Origin: Eledone cirrhosa
Taxonomy: Eukaryota > Mollusca > Cephalopoda > Octopoda > Eledonidae
NCBI GenBank assembly: GCA_964016885.1
Contig: OZ024747.1
Span: 52,523,881-52,587,880 of the forward strand
DNA length: 64,000 nucleotides
Direction of reading: 5' to 3'
Shown: positions 10,567 to 23,970 of the stretch, one piece after another
Layout: each line of letters opens with the position of its first letter
How positions within the stretch are numbered: the first letter of the stretch is position 1
Position numbers and translations under genes: made by a program
Notes under the pieces: model-generated
The model's input: only the letters and a program-made list of their open reading frames with translations
Database searches by the model: none
What the model was told of the DNA's origin: nothing

Positions 10567-12382
10567 TCACTGTAGAGTAAAACAGAGAACTAGTACATAG
10601 GACAGAGTCAGAGTAGAGTAAAACAGAGAGAACCAGTACATAGGAGAGAGTCGGTGTAGAGTAAAACAGAGAGAACCAGTACATAGGACAGAGTTGATGT
10701 AGGGTAAAACAGAGAGAACCAGTACATAGGACAGAGTTGGTGTACTGTAAAACAGAGAGAACCAGTACATAGGACAGAGTCGGTGTAGAGTAAAACATAG
10801 AGAACACGTACATAGGACAGAGTTGATGTAGGGTAAAACAGAGAGAACCAGTACATAGGAGAGTCAGAGTAGAGTAAAACAGAGAGAACCAGTACATAGG
10901 ACAGAGTTGGTGTAGAGTAAAACAGAGAGAACCAGTACACAGGACAGAATTGGTGTAGAGTAAAACAGAGAGAACCAGTACATATGACAGAGTAGGTGTA
11001 GAGTAAAACAGAGAGAACCAGTACATAGGACAGAGTCGGTGTAGAGTAAAACAGAGAGAACCAGTACATAGGAGAGTGTTGGTGTAGAGTAAAACAGAGA
11101 GAACCAGTACATAGGACAGTGTTGGTGTAGAGTAAAACAGAGAGAACCAGTACATAGGACAGAGTAGCTGTAGTGTAAAACAGAGAACAGAGAGAACCAG
11201 TACATAGGACAGTGTTGGTGTAGAGTAAAACAGAGAGAACCAGTACGTAGCACAGAGTCGGTGTAGAGTAAAACAGAGAGAACCAGTACATAGGACAGAG
11301 TCGGTGTAGAGTAAAACAGAGAGAACCAGTACATAGGACATTGTTGGTGTAGAGTAAAACAGAGAGAACCAGTACGTAGCACAGTGTTGGTGTAGAGTAA
11401 AACAGATAGAACCAGTACGTAGCACAGAGTCGGTGTAGAGTAAAACAGAGAGAACCAGTACATAGGACAGTGTTGGTGTAGAGTAAAACAGAGAGGACCA
11501 GTACATAGGACAGTGTTGGTGTAGAGTAAAACAGAGAGAACCAGTACGTAGCACAGAGTCGCTGTAGAGTAAAACAGAGAGAACCAGTACATAGGACAGT
11601 GTTGGTGTAGAGTAAAACAGAGAGAACCAGTACATAGGACAGTGTTGGTGTAGAGTAAAACAGAGAGAACCAGTACATAGGACAGAGTCGGTGTAGAGTA
11701 AAACAGAGAGAACCAGTACATAGGACAGAGTTGATGTAGGGTAAAACAGAGAGAACTAGTACATAGGACAGAGTTGGTGTAGTGTAAAACAGAGAGAACC
11801 AGTACATAGGACAGAGTCGGTGTAGAGTAAAACATAGAGAACCAGTACATAGGACAGAGTTGATGTAGGGTAAAACAGAGAGAACCAGTACATAGGACAG
11901 TGTTGGTGTAGGGTAAAACAGAGAGAACCAGTACGTAGCACAGAGTCGGTGTAGAATAAAACAGAGAGAACCAGTACGTAGCACAGAGTCGGTGTAGAGT
12001 AAAACAGAGAGAACCAGTACATAGGACAGTGTTGGTGTAGAGTAAAACAGAGAGAACCAGTACATAGGACAGTGTTGGTGTAGAGTAAAACAGAGAGAAC
12101 CAGTACATAGGACAGAGTAGGTGTAGTGTAAAACAGAGAACAGAGAGAACCAGTACGTAGCACAGTGTTGGTGTAGAGTAAAACAGAGAGAACCAGTACG
12201 TAGCACAGAGTCGGTGTAGAGTAAAACAGAGAGAACCAGTACGTAGCACAGACTCGGTGTAGAGTAAAACAGAGAGAACCAGTACGTAGCACAGAGTCGG
12301 TGTAGAGTAAAACAGAGAGAGCCAGTACATAGAACAGAGTCGGTGTAGAGTAAAACAGAGAGAACCAGTACATAGGACAGAG
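10567..12382. repeat. Array block of 42 units (1,816 bp)
   Basis: Begins like 3,276, 23,971 and 60,634 with the unusual gagagagtcgg unit. The gagagtcagag unit at about 10,858 and the type III SpeI unit at 11,756 are 898 bp apart, exactly as at 19,159/20,057 and 20,891/21,789. Two 50-bp units. An aacagatagaacc variant is present near 11.40 kb. Confidence 0.82.
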
Positions 12383-15300
12383 TCACTGTAGAGTAAAACA
12401 GAGAGAACTAGTACATAGGACAGAGTCAGAGTAGAGTAAAACAGAGAGAACCAGTACATAGGACAGAGTCGGTGTAGAGTAAAACAGAGAGAACCAGTAC
12501 ATAGGACAGAGTTGATGTAGGGTAAAACAGAGAGAACTAGTACATAGGACAGAGTTGGTGTAGTGTAAAACAGAGAGAACCAGTACATAGGACAGAGTCG
12601 GTGTAGAGTAAAACATAGAGAACCAGTACATAGGACAGAGTTGATGTAGGGTAAAACAGAGAGAACCAGTACATAGGACAGAGTAGGTGTAGAGTAAAAC
12701 AGAGAGAACCAGTACATAGGACAGTGTTGGTGTAGAGTAAAACAGAGAGAACCAGTACGTAGCACAGAGTCGGTGTAGAGTAAAACAGAGAGAACCAGTA
12801 CGTAGCACAGAGTCGGTGTAGAGTAAAACAGAGAGAACCAGTACATAGGACAGTGTTGGTGTAGAGTAAAACAGAGAGAACCAGTACATAGGACAGTGTT
12901 GGTGTAGAGTAAAACAGAGAGAACCAGTACATAGGACAGAGTAGGTGTAGTGTAAAACAGAGAACAGAGAGAACCAGTACATAGTACAGTGTTGGTGTAG
13001 AGTAAAACAGAGAGAACCAGTACGTAGCACAGAGTCGCTGTAGAGTAAAACAGAGAGAACCAGTACATAGGACAGTGTTGGTGTAGAGTAAAACAGAGAG
13101 AACCAGTACATAGGACAGTGTTGGTGTAGAGTAAAACAGAGAGAACCAGTACATAGGACAGAGTAGGTGTAGTGTAAAACAGAGAGAACCAGTACATATG
13201 ACAGAGTAGGTGTAGAGTAAAACAGAGAGAACCAGTATATAGGACAGAGTCGGTGTAGAGTAAAACAGAGAGAACCAGTACGTAGCACAGAGTCGCTGTA
13301 GAGTAAAACAGAGAGAACCAGTACGTAGCACAGAGTCGGTGTAGAGTAAAACAGAGAGAACCAGTACATAGGACAGTGTTGGTGTAGAGTAAAACAGAGA
13401 GGACCAGTACATAGGACAGTGATGGTGTAGAGTAAAACAGAGAGAACCAGTACGTAGCACAGAGTCGCTGTAGAGTAAAACAGAGAGAACCAGTACATAG
13501 GACAGTGTTGGTGTAGAGTAAAACAGAGAGAACCAGTACATAGGACAGTGTTGGTGTAGAGTAAAACAGAGAGAACCAGTACATAGGACAGAGTCGGTGT
13601 AGAGTAAAACAGAGAGAACCAGTACATAGGACAGAGTTGATGTAGGGTAAAACAGAGAGAACTAGTACATAGGACAGAGTTGGTGTAGTGTAAAACAGAG
13701 AGAACCAGTACATAGGACAGAGTCGGTGTAGAGTAAAACATAGAGAACCAGTACATAGGACAGAGTTGATGTAGGGTAAAACAGAGAGAACCAGTACATA
13801 GGACAGAGTAGGTGTAGAGTAAAACAGAGAGAACCAGTACATAGGACAGTGTTGGTGTAGAGTAAAACAGAGAGAACCAGTACATAGCACAGAGTCGGTG
13901 TAGAGTAAAACAGAGAGAACCAGTACGTAGCACAGAGTCGGTGTAGAGTAAAACAGAGAGAACCAGTACATAGGACAGTGTTGGTGTAGAGTAAAACAGA
14001 GAGAACCAGTACATAGGACAGTGTTGGTGTAGAGTAAAACAGAGAGAACCAGTACATAGGACAGAGTAGGTGTAGTGTAAAACAGAGAACAGAGAGAACC
14101 AGTACATAGGACAGTGTTGGTGTAGAGTAAAACAGAGAGAACCAGTACGTAGCACAGAGTCGCTGTAGAGTAAAACAGAGAGAACCAGTACATAGGACAG
14201 TGTTGGTGTAGAGTAAAACAGAGAGAACCAGTACATAGGACAGTGTTGGTGTAGAGTAAAACAGAGAGAACCAGTACATAGGACAGAGTAGGTGTAGTGT
14301 AAAACAGAGAGAACCAGTACATATGACAGAGTAGGTGTAGAGTAAAACAGAGAGAACCAGTATATAGGACAGAGTCGGTGTAGAGTAAAACAGAGAGAAC
14401 CAGTACGTAGCACAGAGTCGCTGTAGAGTAAAACAGAGAGAACCAGTACGTAGCACAGAGTCGGTGTAGAGTAAAACAGAGAGAACGAGTACATAGGACA
14501 GTGTTGGTGTAGAGTAAAACAGAGAGGACCAGTACATAGGACAGTGTTGGTGTAGAGTAAAACAGAGAGAACCAGTACGTAGCACAGAGTCGCTGTAGAG
14601 TAAAACAGAGAGAACCAGTACATAGGACAGTGTTGGTGTAGAGTAAAACAGAGAGAACCAGTACATAGAACAGAGTCGGTGTAGAGTAAGACAGAGAGAA
14701 CCAGTACATAGGACAGTGTTGGTGTAGAGTAAAACAGAGAGAACCAGTACGTAGCACAGTGTTGGTGTAGAGTAAAACAGAGAGAACCAGTACGTAGCAC
14801 AGAGTCGGTGTAGAGTAAGACAGAGAGAACCAGTACATAGGACAGTGTTGGTGTAGAGTAAAACAGAGAGAACCAGTACGTAGCACAGAGTCGGTGTAGA
14901 GTAAAACAGAGAGAACCAGTACATAGGACAGTGTTGGTGTAGAGTAAAACAGAGAGAACCAGTACATAGGACATTGTTGGTGTAGAGTAAAACAGAGAGA
15001 ACCAGTACGTAGCACAGAGTCGCTGTAGAGTAAAACAGAGAGAACCAGTACATAGGACAGTGTTGGTGTAGAGTAAAACAGAGAGAACCAGTACATAGGA
15101 CAGAGTTGGTGTAGAGTAAAACAGAGAGAACCAGTACATAGGACAGAGTCGGTGTAGAGTAAAACAGAGAGAACCAGTACATAGGACAGAGTTGATGTAG
15201 GGTAAAACAGAGAGAACTAGTACATAGGACAGAGTTGGTGTAGTGTAAAACAGAGAGAACCAGTACATAGGACAGAGTCGGTGTAGAGTAAAACATAGAG

Positions 15301-15843
15301 AACCAGTACATAGGACAGAGTTGATGTAGGGTAAAACAGAGAGAACCAGTACATAGGACAGTGTTGGTGTAGGGTAAAACAGAGAGAACCAGTACGTAGC
15401 ACAGAGTCGGTGTAGAATAAAACAGAGAGAACCAGTACGTAGCACAGAGTCGGTGTAGAGTAAAACAGAGAGAACCAGTACATAGGACAGTGTTGGTGTA
15501 GAGTAAAACAGAGAGAACCAGTACATAGGACAGTGTTGGTGTAGAGTAAAACAGAGAGAACCAGTACATAGGACAGAGTAGGTGTAGTGTAAAACAGAGA
15601 ACAGAGAGAACCAGTACGTAGCACAGTGTTGGTGTAGAGTAAAACAGAGAGAACCAGTACGTAGCACAGAGTCGGTGTAGAGTAAAACAGAGAGAACCAG
15701 TACGTAGCACAGACTCGGTGTAGAGTAAAACAGAGAGAACCAGTACGTAGCACAGAGTCGGTGTAGAGTAAAACAGAGAGAGCCAGTACATAGAACAGAG
15801 TCGGTGTAGAGTAAAACAGAGAGAACCAGTACATAGGACAGAG
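12383..15843. repeat. 3,461-bp higher-order repeat, complete copy (80 units)
   Basis: Length equals 80 x 43 plus three 7-bp duplications (50-bp units near 12.96, 14.08 and 15.60 kb). Landmarks at 11,756, 12,383, 12,537 and 13,662 recur 3,461 bp later at 15,217, 15,844, 15,998 and 17,123. The stretch 12,537-13,541 and its counterpart 15,998-17,002 looked identical when compared through their translations. Confidence 0.9.
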
Positions 15844-18800
15844 TCACTGTAGAGTAAAACAGAGAGAACTAGTACATAGGACAGAGTCAGAGTAGAGTAA
15901 AACAGAGAGAACCAGTACATAGGACAGAGTCGGTGTAGAGTAAAACAGAGAGAACCAGTACATAGGACAGAGTTGATGTAGGGTAAAACAGAGAGAACTA
16001 GTACATAGGACAGAGTTGGTGTAGTGTAAAACAGAGAGAACCAGTACATAGGACAGAGTCGGTGTAGAGTAAAACATAGAGAACCAGTACATAGGACAGA
16101 GTTGATGTAGGGTAAAACAGAGAGAACCAGTACATAGGACAGAGTAGGTGTAGAGTAAAACAGAGAGAACCAGTACATAGGACAGTGTTGGTGTAGAGTA
16201 AAACAGAGAGAACCAGTACGTAGCACAGAGTCGGTGTAGAGTAAAACAGAGAGAACCAGTACGTAGCACAGAGTCGGTGTAGAGTAAAACAGAGAGAACC
16301 AGTACATAGGACAGTGTTGGTGTAGAGTAAAACAGAGAGAACCAGTACATAGGACAGTGTTGGTGTAGAGTAAAACAGAGAGAACCAGTACATAGGACAG
16401 AGTAGGTGTAGTGTAAAACAGAGAACAGAGAGAACCAGTACATAGTACAGTGTTGGTGTAGAGTAAAACAGAGAGAACCAGTACGTAGCACAGAGTCGCT
16501 GTAGAGTAAAACAGAGAGAACCAGTACATAGGACAGTGTTGGTGTAGAGTAAAACAGAGAGAACCAGTACATAGGACAGTGTTGGTGTAGAGTAAAACAG
16601 AGAGAACCAGTACATAGGACAGAGTAGGTGTAGTGTAAAACAGAGAGAACCAGTACATATGACAGAGTAGGTGTAGAGTAAAACAGAGAGAACCAGTATA
16701 TAGGACAGAGTCGGTGTAGAGTAAAACAGAGAGAACCAGTACGTAGCACAGAGTCGCTGTAGAGTAAAACAGAGAGAACCAGTACGTAGCACAGAGTCGG
16801 TGTAGAGTAAAACAGAGAGAACCAGTACATAGGACAGTGTTGGTGTAGAGTAAAACAGAGAGGACCAGTACATAGGACAGTGATGGTGTAGAGTAAAACA
16901 GAGAGAACCAGTACGTAGCACAGAGTCGCTGTAGAGTAAAACAGAGAGAACCAGTACATAGGACAGTGTTGGTGTAGAGTAAAACAGAGAGAACCAGTAC
17001 ATAGGACAGTGTTGGTGTAGAGTAAAACAGAGAGAACCAGTACATAGGACAGAGTCGGTGTAGAGTAAAACAGAGAGAACCAGTACATAGGACAGAGTTG
17101 ATGTAGGGTAAAACAGAGAGAACTAGTACATAGGACAGAGTTGGTGTAGTGTAAAACAGAGAGAACCAGTACATAGGACAGAGTCGGTGTAGAGTAAAAC
17201 ATAGAGAACCAGTACATAGGACAGAGTTGATGTAGGGTAAAACAGAGAGAACCAGTACATAGGACAGAGTAGGTGTAGAGTAAAACAAAGAGAACCAGTA
17301 CATAGGACAGTGTTGGTGTAGAGTAAAACAGAGAGAACCAGTACATAGCACAGAGTCGGTGTAGAGTAAAACAGAGAGAACCAGTACATAGGACAGTGTT
17401 GGTGTAGAGTAAAACAGAGAGAACCAGTACATAGGACAGTGTTGGTGTAGAGTAAAACAGAGAGAACCAGTACATAGGACAGAGTAGGTGTAGTGTAAAA
17501 CAGAGAACAGAGAGAACCAGTACATAGGACAGTGTTGGTGTAGAGTAAAACAGAGAGAACCAGTACGTAGCACAGAGTCGCTGTAGAGTAAAACAGAGAG
17601 AACCAGTACATAGGACAGTGTTGGTGTAGAGTAAAACAGAGAGAACCAGTACATAGGACAGTGTTGGTGTAGAGTAAAACAGAGAGAACCAGTACATAGG
17701 ACAGAGTAGGTGTAGTGTAAAACAGAGAGAACCAGTACATATGACAGAGTAGGTGTAGAGTAAAACAGAGAGAACCAGTATATAGGACAGAGTCGGTGTA
17801 GAGTAAAACAGAGAGAACCAGTACGTAGCACAGAGTCGCTGTAGAGTAAAACAGAGAGAACCAGTACGTAGCACAGAGTCGGTGTAGAGTAAAACAGAGA
17901 GAACCAGTACATAGGACAGTGTTGGTGTAGAGTAAAACAGAGAGGACCAGTACATAGGACAGTGTTGGTGTAGAGTAAAACAGAGAGAACCAGTACGTAG
18001 CACAGAGTCGCTGTAGAGTAAAACAGAGAGAACCAGTACATAGGACAGTGTTGGTGTAGAGTAAAACAGAGAGAACCAGTACATAGAACAGAGTCGGTGT
18101 AGAGTAAGACAGAGAGAACCAGTACATAGGACAGTGTTGGTGTAGAGTAAAACAGAGAGAACCAGTACGTAGCACAGTGTTGGTGTAGAGTAAAACAGAG
18201 AGAACCAGTACGTAGCACAGAGTCGGTGTAGAGTAAGACAGAGAGAACCAGTACATAGGACAGTGTTGGTGTAGAGTAAAACAGAGAGAACCAGTACGTA
18301 GCACAGAGTCGGTGTAGAGTAAAACAGAGAGAACCAGTACATAGGACAGTGTTGGTGTAGAGTAAAACAGAGAGAACCAGTACATAGGACATTGTTGGTG
18401 TAGAGTAAAACAGAGAGAACCAGTACGTAGCACAGTGTTGGTGTAGAGTAAAACAGAGAGAACCAGTACGTAGCACAGAGTCGGTGTAGAGTAAAACAGA
18501 GAGAACCAGTACGTAGCACAGAGTCGGTGTAGAGTAAAACAGAGAGAACCAGTACATAGGACAGTGTTGGTGTAGAGTAAAACAGAGAGAACCAGTACAT
18601 AGGACAGTGTTGGTGTAGAGTAAAACAGAGAGAACCAGTACGTAGCACAGTGTTGGTGTAGAGTAAAACAGAGAGAACCAGTACGTAGCACAGAGTCGAT
18701 GTAGAGTAAAACAGAGAGAACCAGTACATAGGACAGTGTTGGTGTAGAGTAAAACAGAGAGAACCAGTACATAGGACAGAGTCACTGTAGAGTAAAACAG

Positions 18801-18953
18801 AGAGAACCAGTACGTAGCACAGTTGTGGTGTAGAGTAAAACAGAGAGAACCAGTACGTAGCACAGAGTCGCTGTAGAGTAAAACAGAGAGAACCAGTACA
18901 TAGAACAGAGTCGGTGTAGAGTAAAACAGAGAGAACCAGTACATAGGACAGAG
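15844..18953. repeat. Second, partial copy of the 3,461-bp HOR (72 units)
   Basis: Follows the first copy in phase to about 17.34 kb. It then lacks one gtacgtagcac unit, so the offset drops to 3,418 bp (checked at the 50-bp unit near 17.50 kb). The copies part near 14,997 and 18,415: this one continues to a full terminal module at 18,782. A caaagag substitution at about 17,287 is private to this copy. Confidence 0.87.
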
Positions 18954-21900
18954 TCACTGTAGAGTAAAACAAAGAACTAGTACATAGGACAGAGTCAGAG
19001 TAGAGTAAAACAGAGAGAACCAGTACATAGGAGAGAGTCGGTGTAGAGTAAAACAGAGAGAACCAGTACATAGGACAGAGTTGATGTAGGGTAAAACAGA
19101 GAGAACCAGTACATAGGACAGAGTTGGTGTACTGTAAAACAGAGAGAACCAGTACATAGGAGAGTCAGAGTAGAGTAAAACAGAGAGAACCAGTACATAG
19201 GACAGAGTTGGTGTAGAGTAAAACAGAGAGAACCAGTACACAGGACAGAGTTGGTGTAGAGTAAAACAGAGAGAACCAGTACATATGACAGAGTAGGTGT
19301 AGAGTAAAACAGAGAGAACCAGTACATAGGACAGAGTCGGTGTAGAGTAAAACAGAGAGAACCAGTACATAGGAGAGTGTTGGTGTAGAGTAAAACAGAG
19401 AGAACCAGTACATAGGACAGTGTTGGTGTAGAGTAAAACAGAGAGAACCAGTACATAGGACAGAGTAGCTGTAGTGTAAAACAGAGAACAGAGAGAACCA
19501 GTACATAGGACAGTGTTGGTGTAGAGTAAAACAGAGAGAACCAGTACGTAGCACAGAGTCGGTGTAGAGTAAAACAGAGAGAACCAGTACATAGGACAGA
19601 GTCGGTGTAGAGTAAAACAGAGAGAACCAGTACATAGGACATTGTTGGTGTAGAGTAAAACAGAGAGAACCAGTACGTAGCACAGTGTTGGTGTAGAGTA
19701 AAACAGATAGAACCAGTACGTAGCACAGAGTCGGTGCAGAGTAAAACAGAGAGAACCAGTACATAGGACAGTGTTGGTGTAGAGTAAAACAGAGAGGACC
19801 AGTACATAGGACAGTGTTGGTGTAGAGTAAAACAGAGAGAACCAGTACGTAGCACAGAGTCGCTGTAGAGTAAAACAGAGAGAACCAGTACATAGGACAG
19901 TGTTGGTGTAGAGTAAAACAGAGAGAACCAGTACATAGGACAGTGTTGGTGTAGAGTAAAACAGAGAGAACCAGTACATAGGACAGAGTCGGTGTAGAGT
20001 AAAACAGAGAGAACCAGTACATAGGACAGAGTTGATGTAGGGTAAAACAGAGAGAACTAGTACATAGGACAGAGTTGGTGTAGTGTAAAACAGAGAGAAC
20101 CAGTACATAGGACAGAGTCGGTGTAGAGTAAAACATAGAGAACCAGTACATAGGACAGAGTTGATGTAGGGTAAAACAGAGAGAACCAGTACATAGGACA
20201 GAGTAGGTGTAGAGTAAAACAGAGAGAACCAGTACATAGGACAGTGTTGGTGTAGAGTAAAACAGAGAGAACCAGTACGTAGCACAGAATCGGTGTAGAG
20301 TAAAACAGAGAGAACCAGTACGTAGCACAGAGTCGGTGTAGAGTAAAACAGAGAGAACCAGTACATAGGACAGTGTTGGTGTAGAGTAAAACAGAGAGAA
20401 CCAGTACATAGGACAGTGTTGGTGTAGAGTAAAACAGAGAGAACCAGTACATAGGACAGAGTAGGTGTAGTGTAAAACAGAGAACAGAGAGAACCAGTAC
20501 ATAGGACAGTGTTGGTGTAGAGTAAAACAGAGAGAACCAGTACGTAGCACAGAGTCGCTGTAGAGTAAAACAGAGAGAACCAGTACGTAGCACAGTGTTG
20601 GTGTAGAGTAAAACAGAGAGAACCAGTACGTAGCACAGAGTCGGTGTAGAGTAAAACAGAGAGAACCAGTACGTAGCACAGAGTCGGTGTAGAGTAAAAC
20701 AGAGAGAACCAGTACATAGGACAGTGTTGGTGTAGAGTAAAACAGAGAGAACCAGTACATAGGACAGTGTTGGTGTAGAGTAAAACAGAGAGAACCAGTA
20801 CATAGGACAGAGTCGGTGTAGAGTAAAACATAGAGAATACGTACATAGGACAGAGTTGATGTAGGGTAAAACAGAGAGAACCAGTACATAGGAGAGTCAG
20901 AGTAGAGTAAAACAGAGAGAACCAGTACATAGGACAGAGTTGGTGTAGAGTAAAACAGAGAGAACCAGTACACAGGACAGAGTTGGTGTAGAGTAAAACA
21001 GAGAGAACCAGTACATATGACAGAGTAGGTGTAGAGTAAAACAGAGAGAACCAGTACATAGGACAGAGTCGGTGTAGAGTAAAACAGAGAGAACCAGTAC
21101 ATAGGAGAGTGTTGGTGTAGAGTAAAACAGAGAGAACCAGTACATAGGACAGTGTTGGTGTAGAGTAAAACAGAGAGAACCAGTACATAGGACAGAGTAG
21201 CTGTAGTGTAAAACAGAGAACAGAGAGAACCAGTACATAGGACAGTGTTGGTGTAGAGTAAAACAGAGAGAACCAGTACGTAGCACAGAGTCGGTGTAGA
21301 GTAAAACAGAGAGAACCAGTACATAGGACAGAGTCGGTGTAGAGTAAAACAGAGAGAACCAGTACATAGGACATTGTTGGTGTAGAGTAAAACAGAGAGA
21401 ACCAGTACGTAGCACAGTGTTGGTGTAGAGTAAAACAGATAGAACCAGTACGTAGCACAGAGTCGGTGTAGAATAAAACAGAGAGAACCAGTACATAGGA
21501 CAGTGTTGGTGTAGAGTAAAACAGAGAGGACCAGTACATAGGACAGTGTTGGTGTAGAGTAAAACAGAGAGAACCAGTACGTAGCACAGAGTCGCTGTAG
21601 AGTAAAACAGAGAGAACCAGTACATAGGACAGTGTTGGTGTAGAGTAAAACAGAGAGAACCAGTACATAGGACAGTGTTGGTGTAGAGTAAAACAGAGAG
21701 AACCAGTACATAGGACAGAGTCGGTGTAGAGTAAAACAGAGAGAACCAGTACATAGGACAGAGTTGATGTAGGGTAAAACAGAGAGAACTAGTACATAGG
21801 ACAGAGTTGGTGTAGTGTAAAACAGAGAGAACCAGTACATAGGACAGAGTCGGTGTAGAGTAAAACATAGAGAACCAGTACATAGGACAGAGTTGATGTA

Positions 21901-23970
21901 GGGTAAAACAGAGAGAACCAGTACATAGGACAGAGTAGGTGTAGAGTAAAACAGAGAGAACCAGTACATAGGACAGTGTTGGTGTAGAGTAAAACAGAGA
22001 GAACCAGTACGTAGCACAGAATCGGTGTAGAGTAAAACAGAGAGAACCAGTACGTAGCACAGAGTCGGTGTAGAGTAAAACAGAGAGAACCAGTACATAG
22101 GACAGTGTTGGTGTAGAGTAAAACAGAGAGAACCAGTACATAGGACAGTGTTGGTGTAGATTAAAACAGAGCGAACCAGTACATAGGACAGAGTAGGTGT
22201 AGTGTAAAACAGAGAACAGAGAGAACCAGTACATAGGACAGTGTTGGTGTAGAGTAAAACAGAGAGAACCAGTACGTAGCACAGAGTCGCTGTAGAGTAA
22301 AACAGAGAGAACCAGTACATAGGACAGTGTTGGTGTAGAGTAAAACAGAGAGAACCAGTACATAGGACAGTGTTGGTGTAGAGTAAAACAGAGAGAACCA
22401 GTACATAGGACAGAGTAGGTGTAGTGTAAAACAGAGAGAACCAGTACATATGACAGAGTAGGTGTAGAGTAAAACAGAGAGAACTAGTATATAGGACAGA
22501 GTCGGTGTAGAGTAAAACAGAGAGAACCAGTACGTAGCACAGAGTCGCTGTAGAGTAAAACAGAGAGAACCAGTACGTAGCACAGAGTCGGTGTAGAGTA
22601 AAACAGAGAGAACCAGTACATAGGACAGTGTTGGTGTAGAGTAAAACAGAGAGGACCAGTACATAGGACAGTGTTGGTGTAGAGTAAAACAGAGAGAACC
22701 AGTACGTAGCACAGAGTCGCTGTAGAGTAAAACAGAGAGAACCAGTACATAGGACAGTGTTGGTGTAGAGTAAAACAGAGAGAACCAGTACATAGAACAG
22801 AGTCGGTGTAGAGTAAGACAGAGAGAACCAGTACATAGGACAGTGTTGGTGTAGAGTAAAACAGAGAGAACCAGTACGTAGCACAGTGTTGGTGTAGAGT
22901 AAAACAGAGAGAACCAGTACGTAGCACAGAGTCGGTGTAGAGTAAGACAGAGAGAACCAGTACATAGGACAGTGTTGGTGTAGAGTAAAACAGAGAGAAC
23001 CAGTACGTAGCACAGAGTCGGTGTAGAGTAAAACAGAGAGAACCAGTACATAGGACAGTGTTGGTGTAGAGTAAAACAGAGAGAACCAGTACAGAGGACA
23101 TTGTTGGTGTAGAGTAAAACAGAGAGAACCAGTACGTAGCACAGTGTTGGTGTAGAGTAAAACAGAGAGAACCAGTACGTAGCACAGAGTCGGTGTAGAG
23201 TAAAACAGAGAGAACCAGTACATAGGACAGTGTTGGTGTAGAGTAAAACAGAGAGAACCAGTACATAGGACAGTGTTGGTGTAGAGTAAAACAGAGAGAA
23301 CCAGTACATAGGACAGAGTAGGTGTAGTGTAAAACAGAGAACAGAGAGAACCAGTACATAGGACAGTGTTGGTGTAGAGTAAAACAGAGAGAACCAGTAC
23401 GTAGCACAGAGTCGCTGTAGAGTAAAACAGAGAGAACCAGTACGTAGCACAGTGTTGGTGTAGAGTAAAACAGAGAGAACCAGTACGTAGCACAGAGTCG
23501 GTGTAGAGTAAAACAGAGAGAACCAGTACGTAGCACAGAGTCGGTGTAGAGTAAAACAGAGAGAACCAGTACATAGGACAGTGTTGGTGTAGAGTAAAAC
23601 AGAGAGAACCAGTACATAGGACAGTGTTGGTGTAGAGTAAAACAGAGAGAACCAGTACGTAGCACAGTGTTGGTGTAGAGTAAAACAGAGAGAACCAGTA
23701 CGTAGCACAGAGTCGATGTAGAGTAAAACAGAGAGAACCAGTACATAGGACAGTGTTGGTGTAGAGTAAAACAGAGAGAACCAGTACATAGGACAGAGTC
23801 ACTGTAGAGTAAAACAGAGAGAACCAGTACGTAGCACAGTTGTGGTGTAGAGTAAAACAGAGAGAACCAGTACGTAGCACAGAGTCGCTGTAGAGTAAAA
23901 CAGAGAGAACCAGTACATAGAACAGAGTCGGTGTAGAGTAAAACAGAGAGAACCAGTACATAGGACAGAG
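18954..23970. repeat. Array block of 116 units with 1,732-bp HOR
   Basis: Contains five 50-bp and three 41-bp units. A 1,732-bp period (40 units) joins 19,159 to 20,891 and the type III SpeI units at 20,057 and 21,789. The copies agree for about 1.43 kb, to about 20.59 and 22.32 kb, and then part. The block opens with a caaagaactag form of the SpeI unit (type II) seen only here. Confidence 0.87.
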
